Source: an uncultured Actinomycetes bacterium (GTDB lineage Bacteria; Actinomycetota; Actinomycetes; S36-B12). From it: a stretch of DNA of 16,467 nucleotides. Positions 1 through 6,067 of this stretch are shown piece after piece; position 1 is the first letter of the stretch; the number at the start of each line of letters is the position of its first letter. The stretch spans positions 1 to 16,467 of the forward strand of contig CALFIA010000216.1 of assembly GCA_937876275.1 (NCBI GenBank), in the 5' to 3' direction. The translations under genes and the position numbers were made by a program. The notes beneath the pieces are model-generated. The model did no database searches. It worked only from the letters and a program-made list of their open reading frames with translations, and was not told the DNA's origin.

Positions 1-896
1 GGCTCGTAGAGATACGTATCGACGTCACTGAAGGTCGGCTCGCTCATGGTCGCAGCGATCTCGAACGTCGCTCTACCGACACCGACTGCGCGTCGATTGC
101 CGAAGAGCGGCCAGCTCGCGAGCGTGCACTCGACAACCGTGCGATCGCTGCTCACCCATTCGGCGGTCCAGCCGCTCGGTATCGAGTCGGCCGAGAAGCC
201 GGGCGTGGTCTTCACCAGTACGCGAAGCCCGCGTGCTGCGAGGGCGATAACGAAGGAGAGCGGGGGAGACCAGCGTTCGGGGTCGCGCTCCGACTGCGCG
301 CGTGAACCGTCAGCGGTACGACGGCCGGTGCGTCGTGCGGGGTCGACGAACACGACTGAGGTTGCGGGCAGGGCGGCGAGCAACGGATCAAGCAGGGCGG
401 AGTCAGTGCAGTCGCCGGTGATCACGGTGGCGCTCGGCACGTTGGCGGCTAGGAGGGTGGCGATCTCGGGGGAGCGCTCGAGGCAGGTGACTCTCAGCCC
501 GGCGCGGGCGAAGGCCGCCGAGTCGAAGCCCAACCCGGCCGTGAGGTCGATGACATGCGTGACGCCGGCTTCGACTAACAGACGAGCCCGGCGATCAGCG
601 ATCTCAGGCCTGGTGGCCTGCTCCAACCCCTCGCGGGTGAGCAGGGGCGAGCCCGTGATGCCGTAGCGGCCTGCGGCTAGGGCGCGCAGCTCGGCCTGCC
701 CCAGGGCGGCCGCCACCTGGGCGGAATCGAGCTCCGGCAGCTCACGGCGTAATCGACTTCCGGCGGTCAGGGAGTCGGGATGAGTGGCCCAGAGATCCGC
801 GGCTACGGCCAACGCCTGCCCCCCGGCGGGGGAGGTCAGCCAGGAGGCGGTGTCGAGGTCCACGTCGGCATCGTCCCACCCGACACCGGCTGGCAC
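1..896 (-). CDS. Class I SAM-dependent methyltransferase (THUMP-like type), C-terminus cut by window edge
   Basis: An open frame on the minus strand runs from a GTG at 896-894 to the left edge without a stop (298 codons seen). An in-frame TGA lies directly upstream of the GTG. The first ~105 residues look helical. Residues 115-125 hold the SAM-binding motif I (VIDLTAGLGFD). Residues 181-189 hold VVFVDPARR, the motif-IV-like DPARR signature known from actinobacterial methyltransferases that carry a THUMP-like C-terminal domain. VKTTPGF follows at 228-234. The substrate is unknown; RNA is a guess from the THUMP-like family. No Shine-Dalgarno sequence precedes the GTG, so the message may be leaderless, or a later GTG (codon 12) may be used. 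The proposed start lies inside a CIRCE half-site, so HrcA could also repress this gene. The methyltransferase fold is secure; the precise role is not. Confidence 0.82.
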   Translation of the reverse strand, partial: MPAGVGWDDADVDLDTASWLTSPAGGQALAVAADLWATHPDSLTAGSRLRRELPELDSAQVAAALGQAELRALAAGRYGITGSPLLTREGLEQATRPEIADRRARLLVEAGVTHVIDLTAGLGFDSAAFARAGLRVTCLERSPEIATLLAANVPSATVITGDCTDSALLDPLLAALPATSVVFVDPARRTGRRTADGSRAQSERDPERWSPPLSFVIALAARGLRVLVKTTPGFSADSIPSGWTAEWVSSDRTVVECTLASWPLFGNRRAVGVGRATFEIAATMSEPTFSDVDTYLYE

Positions 897-916
897 TCAA
901 CTTGACGGAGTGCTAA
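890..916. promoter_or_regulatory. CIRCE operator 1 (HrcA binding site)
   Basis: An inverted repeat with arms CTGGCACTC (890-898) and GAGTGCTAA (908-916) is separated by exactly 9 bases. The CIRCE consensus is TTAGCACTC-N9-GAGTGCTAA, so the right arm is perfect and the left arm has two mismatches at its outer end. It covers the -35 box of the groES promoter and the start codon of the divergent methyltransferase. The known role of CIRCE is binding of the HrcA repressor at normal temperature; the effect on the left-hand gene is inference. Confidence 0.9.
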
Positions 917-930
917 TCGGAACGTAGATT
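902..930 (+). promoter_or_regulatory. Sigma-70-type promoter of groES-groEL1
   Basis: The -35 box is TTGACG at 902-907 and the -10 box is TAGATT at 925-930, with an ideal 17-base spacer. The -35 box lies in the central spacer of CIRCE 1. The expected transcription start near 937 falls at the left edge of CIRCE 2, so both operators are well placed for repression. This predicts a 5' leader of about 70 nt. Confidence 0.75.
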
Positions 931-935
931 TGGGT

Positions 936-962
936 CTAGCACTCCCCACCTGGGACTGCTAA
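936..962. promoter_or_regulatory. CIRCE operator 2 (HrcA binding site)
   Basis: A second CIRCE-like repeat has arms CTAGCACTC (936-944) and GACTGCTAA (954-962) with a 9-base spacer. There is one mismatch to consensus in each arm. It starts 46 bp after CIRCE 1 and overlaps the predicted transcription start, so HrcA bound here would block initiation or early elongation and the element would be present in the mRNA leader. Confidence 0.85.
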
Positions 963-1008
963 CAGCTTCGCCCACTACGGGCATAGACAGATCCGAAAGG
1001 ACGACATC

Positions 1009-1308
1009 GTGTCGGTCAACATCAAGCCCCTCGAGGACCGCATCTTGGTCCAGACCCTCGAAGCCGAGCAGACCACCGCTTCCGGCCTGGTCATCCCGGA
1101 CACCGCCAAGGAGAAGCCCCAGGAGGGCACCGTCATCGCGACCGGCCCCGGCCGTTTCGATGAGTCCGGCGAGAAGCGCGTTCCGCTCGACGTGAAGGTC
1201 GGCGACGTGGTCATCTACAGCAAGTACGGCGGAACCGAGGTCAAGTACAACGGCCAGGAGTACCTGCTCCTGTCGGCCCGCGACATCCTCGCCGTCGTCG
1301 AGAAGTAA
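1009..1308 (+). CDS. groES: Co-chaperonin GroES (Hsp10)
   Basis: The product is 99 residues, the usual size for GroES. It forms the seven-membered cytoplasmic lid that caps GroEL during ATP-driven folding. The N-terminus VNIKPLEDRILV, the mobile-loop region at about residues 17-33 (with SGLVIPDTAK) and the C-terminal YLLLSARDILAVVE segment are all typical. Translation starts at GTG 1009, set 7 bases after a clear ribosome binding site (GAAAGGA, 995-1001). It is followed at 1429 by groEL1. The two tandem CIRCE sites and the promoter upstream indicate HrcA-controlled heat-shock expression. Nothing is missing or odd in the protein. Confidence 0.98.
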   Translation: MSVNIKPLEDRILVQTLEAEQTTASGLVIPDTAKEKPQEGTVIATGPGRFDESGEKRVPLDVKVGDVVIYSKYGGTEVKYNGQEYLLLSARDILAVVEK

Positions 1309-1332
1309 GAACCTTCGGTTCATCCCGTTTTC

Positions 1333-1380
1333 GAATGGCCCGCTGTGGATTCGCGCAACGCGCCTCCACGCGGGCCATTC
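1333..1380 (+). other. Long hairpin in the groES-groEL1 spacer
   Basis: The arms 1333-1349 and 1365-1380 pair over 16 bp with a single bulged T at 1344, enclosing a 15-base loop that itself contains a short CGCG...CGCG pairing. No T-run follows, so this is not a canonical intrinsic terminator. A small hairpin (GAACC-TTC-GGTTC, 1309-1321) precedes it. Such structures in groESL messages are known to act as processing or stability elements; partial termination is the alternative. Which applies here is inference. Confidence 0.7.
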
Positions 1381-1428
1381 ACATGATCGTCCGCTGATTC
1401 AGCAACGTTTTTCTTGGGAGACAAAGCA

Positions 1429-3060
1429 ATGGCAAAGATTCTCGAATTCGACGAAGACGCACGTCACAGCCTGCAGCGCGGTGTTGACGCTCTCGCCGAC
1501 GCCGTCAAGGTGACCCTCGGCCCCAAGGGCCGCAACGTGGTCATCGACAAGAAGTGGGGCGCTCCCACGATCACCAACGATGGTGTCACCATCGCCAAGG
1601 AGATCGAGCTCGAGAACCCGTACGAGAACCTCGGTGCGCAGCTGGCCAAGGAAGTTGCCACCAAGACCAATGACGTCGCAGGCGACGGCACCACCACCGC
1701 AACCGTTCTCGCGCAGGCAATGGTGCACGAGGGCCTGCGCCAGGTCACGGCAGGCGCATCGCCGATCGGCATCAAGCGCGGCATCGACAAGGCCGTTGCG
1801 GCTGTCACCGACAAGCTGCACGACATGGCACGCCCCGTCGCCGGCAAGGACGAAATCGCCCAGGTCGCGACCATCTCTTCGCAAGATGCCGAGATCGGCG
1901 GCCTGATCGCTGACGCCTTCGACAAGGTCGGCAAGGATGGCGTCATCTCCGTCGAGGAGTCGAGCACCACCTCGATGGAGCTCGAGTTCACCGAGGGCAT
2001 GCAGTTCGACAAGGGCTACATCTCCCCGTACTTCGTCACTGACGCCGAGCGCATGGAAGCCGTGCTCGAGGATTCCCACATCCTGCTGGTGCAGAACAAG
2101 GTCAGCAGCGTTCAGGAGCTCCTGCCCCTGCTCGAGAAGGTCATGCAGACCGGCAAGCCGCTGACCATCATCGCCGAAGACGTCGATGGCGAAGCGCTGT
2201 CGACCCTCGTCGTCAACCGCATCCGCGGCACCTTCCCGTCTGTTGCAGTCAAGGCCCCGGCCTTCGGCGATCGTCGCAAGGCAGTGCTGCAAGACATCGC
2301 GATCCTGACCGGCGCCACCGTTGTCTCCGCGGAGGTCGGACTCAAGCTCGACCAGGTCGGCCTTGAGGTTCTCGGCACCGCACGTCGCGTCGTCGTCACC
2401 AAGGACAACACCACCATCGTTGATGGCGGTGGCGATCACGCTGCTGTCGCAGACCGCGTGGCTCAGATCAAGAGCGAGGTCGAGCGCACCGATTCCGATT
2501 GGGATCGCGAGAAGCTCGCCGAGCGTCTTGCGAAGCTCAGTGGCGGCGTTGTCGTCATCAAGGTCGGTGCTCACACCGAGGTCGAGCTCAAGGAGAAGAA
2601 GCACCGCATCGAAGATGCTGTCTCCGCGACTCGCGCCGCCATCGAAGAGGGCATCGTCTCCGGCGGTGGCAGCGCACTCGTGCAGGCCGTCGCCGTGCTC
2701 AAGGATGACCTCGGCCTGACCGGCGACGAGGCAACCGGCGTCGGCATTGTTCGCCGTTCAGCAGTCGAGCCGCTGCGCTGGATCGCCGAGAACGCAGGCG
2801 AGCAGGGCTACGTCGTTGTCTCCAAGGTCGCTGAGCTTTCCGCAGGCCAGGGCCTCAACGCCGCGACCGGCGAGTATGTCGATCTCATCGCTGCCGGTGT
2901 CATCGATCCGGTCAAGGTCACTCGCTCGGCTCTGCAGAACGCTGCGTCAATCGCCGCGATGCTGCTGACCACCGAGGCACTCGTGGTCGAGAAGAAGGAA
3001 GAGGAGCCGGCTGACGCAGGTCACGGTCACGGCCACTCGCATCACGGCCACTCGCACTAG
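1429..3060 (+). CDS. groEL1: Chaperonin GroEL1 (Hsp60) with histidine-rich tail
   Basis: The 543-residue chaperonin starts MAKILEFDEDAR, the usual actinobacterial N-terminus. It forms the double-ring cytoplasmic folding chamber and hydrolyses ATP. The nucleotide-binding motif GDGTTTAT lies at residues 85-92. A TTG at 1414 would add five residues, but the ATG at 1429 has a GGGAG ribosome binding site (1416-1420) at proper spacing and is preferred. The protein ends in alternating Gly/Ser and His (seven histidines in the last 13 residues), not the Gly-Met repeat of classical GroEL. In mycobacteria this marks GroEL1, the groES-linked copy, while the housekeeping GroEL2 is elsewhere; a second groEL is therefore expected outside this window. 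It is co-regulated with groES through CIRCE. Confidence 0.97.
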   Translation: MAKILEFDEDARHSLQRGVDALADAVKVTLGPKGRNVVIDKKWGAPTITNDGVTIAKEIELENPYENLGAQLAKEVATKTNDVAGDGTTTATVLAQAMVHEGLRQVTAGASPIGIKRGIDKAVAAVTDKLHDMARPVAGKDEIAQVATISSQDAEIGGLIADAFDKVGKDGVISVEESSTTSMELEFTEGMQFDKGYISPYFVTDAERMEAVLEDSHILLVQNKVSSVQELLPLLEKVMQTGKPLTIIAEDVDGEALSTLVVNRIRGTFPSVAVKAPAFGDRRKAVLQDIAILTGATVVSAEVGLKLDQVGLEVLGTARRVVVTKDNTTIVDGGGDHAAVADRVAQIKSEVERTDSDWDREKLAERLAKLSGGVVVIKVGAHTEVELKEKKHRIEDAVSATRAAIEEGIVSGGGSALVQAVAVLKDDLGLTGDEATGVGIVRRSAVEPLRWIAENAGEQGYVVVSKVAELSAGQGLNAATGEYVDLIAAGVIDPVKVTRSALQNAASIAAMLLTTEALVVEKKEEEPADAGHGHGHSHHGHSH

Positions 3061-3066
3061 TCATCA

Positions 3067-3107
3067 CATGAAGAAGCCCCGAGCCATTGGCTCGGGGCTT
3101 CTTCATG
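3067..3107. terminator. Bidirectional intrinsic terminator between groEL1 and whiB3
   Basis: A perfect 19-bp stem (3067-3085 with 3089-3107) closes a 3-base loop ATT. The inner stem is GC-rich (GCCCCGAGCC), and the outer stem supplies CTTCTTC on either strand in place of a pure T-run. It begins 7 bases after the groEL1 stop and lies 12 bases from the stop of the convergent whiB3, so it can serve both genes. Confidence 0.9.
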
Positions 3108-3119
3108 CTCGGGAGGCAA

Positions 3120-3452
3120 TTACGCCGAGACGCGGTCTCCGGACTTCGCAGCCGGGATGTAGGTGGTCGAGCTGATGCGACGACGGCTGTAGATGGCCTC
3201 GCGCTCTTCCTCCGTCATGCCGCCCCAGACTCCGTAGGGCTCGCGCACGGAGAGGGCGTGTGCTGCGCACTCCGCGATCACCGGGCAGCGGTGGCACAGG
3301 GCCTTGGCCGCGTTCTGGCGGTTCTCGCGAGCAGCGCCGCGCTCACCCTCGGGGTGGAAGAAGATGTTCGGATCCTCGCCACGGCAGACGCCGTCCATCT
3401 GCCAGTCCCAGATATCAGCGTTGGGGCCGGGGAGCCGTGATACGTCTGCCAT
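3120..3452 (-). CDS. whiB3: WhiB-family iron-sulphur transcriptional regulator (WhiB3/WhiD type)
   Basis: The product is 110 residues. Four cysteines (C23, C53, C56, C62) in the C-Xn-C-X2-C-X5-C arrangement are the known ligands of a [4Fe-4S] cluster. The GVWGG turn (74-78) and a basic segment (SRRR, 89-92) form the C-terminal part used for sigma-factor and DNA contact. LPGPNADIWDWQ near the N-terminus and EPYGVWGG closely resemble mycobacterial WhiB3 and Streptomyces WhiD as I remember them, and the position beside groEL1 agrees. WhiB3 is known as a redox-responsive partner of the principal sigma factor. An upstream in-frame start (3509) is less likely, because the ATG at 3452 has a strong GGAGG site 6 bases before it. 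It is convergent with groEL1 and divergent from the MerR/CarH-like gene. Confidence 0.95.
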   Translation of the reverse strand: MADVSRLPGPNADIWDWQMDGVCRGEDPNIFFHPEGERGAARENRQNAAKALCHRCPVIAECAAHALSVREPYGVWGGMTEEEREAIYSRRRISSTTYIPAAKSGDRVSA

Positions 3453-3509
3453 GTTGTCCTCCAGGGTCGATCCTGCGGTTTTTGTGAGGCGTGCCGTTCC
3501 AGTGATCAC

Positions 3510-3539
3510 AATCTACAAAACGCTTCATAAGTTGGTCAA
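3510..3539 (-). promoter_or_regulatory. Candidate whiB3 promoter
   Basis: Read on the minus strand, TTGACC (3539-3534) and TAGATT (3515-3510) are separated by 18 bases. The -10 hexamer is identical to that of the groES promoter. The leader to the ATG at 3452 would be about 50 nt. The -35 box overlaps the inverted repeat at 3536-3553. Confidence 0.6.
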
Positions 3540-3560
3540 GTACTTTGACTTGAATAATGT
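3532..3560 (+). promoter_or_regulatory. Candidate promoter of the MerR/CarH-like gene
   Basis: TTGGTC (3532-3537) and TAATGT (3555-3560) are separated by 17 bases. The inverted repeat 3536-3553 fills the spacer, the usual position for operators of MerR-family proteins. The -35 is imperfect, so the assignment is moderate. Confidence 0.5.
3536..3553. promoter_or_regulatory. Inverted repeat, candidate operator for both divergent genes
   Basis: Perfect 6-bp arms TCAAGT and ACTTGA flank a 6-base centre. The repeat sits between the -35 and -10 of the rightward candidate promoter and overlaps the -35 of the leftward whiB3 promoter. A dimeric repressor bound here could control both genes. The neighbouring MerR-type regulator is the obvious candidate, but no known CarH consensus was recognised, so the binding protein is inferred. 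Confidence 0.5.
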
Positions 3561-3591
3561 GTGAACTAGGCCACTCCCCAAGATGCGTAAA

Positions 3592-3608
3592 GGGGAAGAC
3601 CCCAGGAG
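3592..3608 (+). other. Hairpin abutting the ribosome binding site of the CarH-like gene
   Basis: GGGG (3592-3595), AAGA and CCCC (3600-3603) form a tight 4-bp GC stem immediately before the AGGAG site (3604-3608). The same GGGG can instead pair with CCCC at 3576-3579. Two exclusive pairings next to a ribosome binding site could modulate translation, but the stems are short and may be chance. Confidence 0.3.
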
Positions 3609-3617
3609 AATGCGCCA

Positions 3618-4526
3618 ATGAGCGCTGAATTCCTGGCTGAGCCGGGCCTGACCGTTGCTGCGGTCGCCCGCCGCCTGGGCATCGCGCCAGCCACCCTGCG
3701 CACCTGGGACCGCCGCTACGGCCTAGGGCCGTCCGAGCACTCGGCCGGCTCCCATCGCCGCTACTCCCAGGCCGATGTGGCCCGCCTGGAGCACATGCGC
3801 CGCCTCGTGGTCAGTGGCGTCGCCCCCGGAGATGCCGCCGCTGCCTGCCTCACCTTGACCGAGGTTGAGCCCAGCACGCCCCCGACCAGCGGTGGTGCCG
3901 TCATACCAATGCCGGGCGCCTCGGCAGCAGCACGAGGCCTGGCCCGCGCAGCACGCGCCCTTGATGGCGAATCCTGCGTGCGCATCATCCGCGAGTCGCT
4001 CGACTCCATTGGCGTGGTCATGACCTGGGAAACCCTTCTGGCGCCGGTGCTCATCGGCATCGGCGATGCCTGGGAGGCCAATGGCGCCGGCGTCGATGTC
4101 GAGCACATCCTCAGCGACTCCATCGAATTCAGCCTGTCGACGCGTGCCCGCGAAGTGGTCGCCCCGCGCGAGATCACCGGGGTGCTGCTGGCCAGCACTG
4201 ACCGTGACGATCACACCCTTGCCCTGTGGGCAGTAGCCGCAGGACTGGCCGAGCGCGGTATCGGCGCCCGCATGCTCGGTCGCCGGGTTCCCTTTGACGC
4301 TATTGGTGACGCGATGAAGCGCACCGGCCCGGCGGTCGTCTTCCTGTGGTCGCAGATTCCGGGGTCAGCGCAGTCAGCTGACGTTGAGCAACTGCCCGAT
4401 ATGCGCCCGGCGCCGATCGTCATGCTCGGCGGACAAGGCTGGGTGGGGGAGGCGCCTGCTGGCGTGGAGCGCATGGGCAGTCTGGCTGAAACGGTCAGCC
4501 GAATTGCCCAAGTCGTGGGGCGATAG
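3618..4526 (+). CDS. MerR-family regulator with CarH-like adenosylcobalamin-binding domain
   Basis: The 302-residue product begins with a MerR winged-helix DNA-binding domain (about 10-75; LTVAAVARRLGIAPATLRTWDRRYGL, HRRYSQADVARL). A proline-rich linker (84-100), a helical bundle (about 103-180) and a Rossmann-like domain (187-300) follow. The ligands known from Thermus CarH are matched in kind and spacing: W152 and E162-H163 form the Wx9EH motif, and H199 in a D-x-H motif (DDHTLAL) corresponds to the cobalt-coordinating histidine. CarH/LitR proteins are repressors that bind DNA in the dark with adenosylcobalamin and release it in light. The ATG at 3618 has AGGAG 9 bases before it. It heads the run leading to guaB, 35 bp downstream. 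From memory, other actinobacteria carry bldM or sigD-type regulators near this spot. The fold is firm; photoreception is inferred. Confidence 0.85.
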   Translation: MSAEFLAEPGLTVAAVARRLGIAPATLRTWDRRYGLGPSEHSAGSHRRYSQADVARLEHMRRLVVSGVAPGDAAAACLTLTEVEPSTPPTSGGAVIPMPGASAAARGLARAARALDGESCVRIIRESLDSIGVVMTWETLLAPVLIGIGDAWEANGAGVDVEHILSDSIEFSLSTRAREVVAPREITGVLLASTDRDDHTLALWAVAAGLAERGIGARMLGRRVPFDAIGDAMKRTGPAVVFLWSQIPGSAQSADVEQLPDMRPAPIVMLGGQGWVGEAPAGVERMGSLAETVSRIAQVVGR

Positions 4527-4561
4527 CCTTAGGGCATCACCTCTATCTGCATCGGAGTCGC

Positions 4562-6061
4562 ATGGATCCCCGCCAAGGCCTGCCGGAGAAGTTCGCCTAC
4601 CTGGGGCTGACCTACGACGACGTGCTGCTGCTTCCGGGCGAATCCGATGTCGTGCCCAGTGAGGTCGACACCACGTCACGGGTCACCCGCAATATCTCCG
4701 TGAAGATGCCGCTCGTCTCGAGCGCAATGGATACCGTCACCGAGGCTCGCATGGCCATCGCGATGGCGCGTCAGGGTGGCGTCGGTGTACTGCATCGCAA
4801 CCTGCCGATCGAGGATCAGGCGGCGCAGGTCGATCTCGTCAAGCGCTCCGAGGCCGGCATGGTGAACAACCCCGTGACCTGCCTTCCCAATGACACCCTG
4901 GGCGACGTCGATCGCCTCTGCGGTCGCTACCGAATCTCCGGAGTTCCGGTCATCGACACTGACGGCAAGCTCGTCGGCATCGTCACCAATCGCGATATGC
5001 GATTCGAGGACGACATGAGCGTGCCGGTCTCGAAGGTCATGACCCCGATGCCGCTCGTCACGGCGCAGGTGGGCATTGCCCCTGACGACGCACTCGCGAT
5101 TCTCGCGCAGAAGAAGGTCGAGAAGCTTCCGCTGGTTGATGCTGACGGGCGCCTGCGCGGCCTGTTCACCGTCAAGGATTTCGTCAAGAGCGACAAGTAC
5201 CCGCACGCCACAAAGGACGCCGACGGTCGCCTCGTGGTCGGCGCAGCCGTAGGCGTCGGTGAGGATTCCGAGCGCCGTGCGCACGCACTCATCGAAGCCG
5301 GCGTCGACTTCCTGATCGTCGATACCGCACATGGTCACTCGCGCGCTGTCATCGAGATGGTGCGCCTGCTGAAGAAGTCGACCAGCATCGACATCGTTGG
5401 CGGCAACGTGGCCACTCGCGCCGCAGCGCAGGCACTCGTCGATGCAGGTGCCGACGGCATCAAGGTCGGCGTCGGCCCGGGCTCGATCTGCACCACGCGC
5501 ATCGTCGCCGGTGTTGGCGTTCCGCAGGTTTCCGCAATCTACGAAGCATCACTCGCTGCCCGCCCGGCAGGTGTTCCGGTCATCGGCGACGGTGGCCTCC
5601 AGTACTCGGGCGATATCGCCAAGGCACTTGTTGCCGGCGCTGACACCGTCATGCTCGGCTCGCTGCTCGCCGGCTGCGAGGAAGCCCCCGGTGATGTCGT
5701 GTTCGTCAACGGCAAGCAGTTCAAGTCGTACCGCGGCATGGGCTCACTCGGTGCCATGCAGTCGCGCGGCCAGGCTCGCTCATACAGCAAGGATCGCTAC
5801 TTCCAAGATGACGTTCTCAGCGACGACAAGCTCGTGCCCGAGGGCATCGAGGGCGTCGTGGCGTACCGCGGCCCGCTGAACAACGTTGCGCATCAACTCG
5901 TCGGTGGCCTTCGAGCATCGATGGGCTACTCCGGTGCCGCCACCATCCCCGAGCTTCACGAGAAGGGCGCATTCGTGCGCATCACCGCCGCCGGTCTTCG
6001 CGAGAGTCACCCGCACGACGTGCAGATGACCATCGAGGCCCCCAACTACTCCAGCCGATAG
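4562..6061 (+). CDS. guaB: Inosine-5'-monophosphate dehydrogenase (IMPDH)
   Basis: The 499-residue cytoplasmic enzyme oxidises IMP to XMP with NAD+, the committed step to guanine nucleotides. The N-terminal barrel part has LTYDDVLLLPG (16-26) and SSAMDTVTE (53-61). Two CBS domains (about 98-152 and 156-212) form the regulatory Bateman insert. The barrel resumes with VDTAHGHS (253-260). The catalytic loop GVGPGSICTTR (303-313) carries nucleophile C310, and the mobile flap has RYFQ (412-415). All key residues are present. The ATG at 4562 follows GGAG (4554-4557) by only 4 bases, a short spacing. It is followed after 6 bases by guaB3, so co-transcription is expected. It is equivalent to mycobacterial guaB2 by content and neighbourhood. 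Confidence 0.98.
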   Translation: MDPRQGLPEKFAYLGLTYDDVLLLPGESDVVPSEVDTTSRVTRNISVKMPLVSSAMDTVTEARMAIAMARQGGVGVLHRNLPIEDQAAQVDLVKRSEAGMVNNPVTCLPNDTLGDVDRLCGRYRISGVPVIDTDGKLVGIVTNRDMRFEDDMSVPVSKVMTPMPLVTAQVGIAPDDALAILAQKKVEKLPLVDADGRLRGLFTVKDFVKSDKYPHATKDADGRLVVGAAVGVGEDSERRAHALIEAGVDFLIVDTAHGHSRAVIEMVRLLKKSTSIDIVGGNVATRAAAQALVDAGADGIKVGVGPGSICTTRIVAGVGVPQVSAIYEASLAARPAGVPVIGDGGLQYSGDIAKALVAGADTVMLGSLLAGCEEAPGDVVFVNGKQFKSYRGMGSLGAMQSRGQARSYSKDRYFQDDVLSDDKLVPEGIEGVVAYRGPLNNVAHQLVGGLRASMGYSGAATIPELHEKGAFVRITAAGLRESHPHDVQMTIEAPNYSSR

Positions 6062-6067
6062 GACCCC

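Noticed and set aside
46..666. Plus-strand open frame (206 codons) at the left edge
   Set aside because: It lies opposite the methyltransferase, which carries clear SAM-binding motifs; this translation is Ser/Arg-rich and featureless.
1399..2604. Long minus-strand open frame (401 codons) opposite groEL1
   Set aside because: It mirrors the codon bias of groEL1 on the other strand, has a low-complexity Leu/Asp/Gly-rich translation and no recognisable domain.
3453..3617. Cobalamin riboswitch before the CarH-like gene
   Set aside because: The leader is far too short and no B12-box sequence was seen; B12 sensing, if any, is by the protein.
3610..3621. Three-codon leader peptide overlapping the CarH-like start (ATG CGC CAA TGA)
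   Set aside because: The overlap is neat, but such short frames arise often by chance and the AGGAG site is better spaced for the ATG at 3618.
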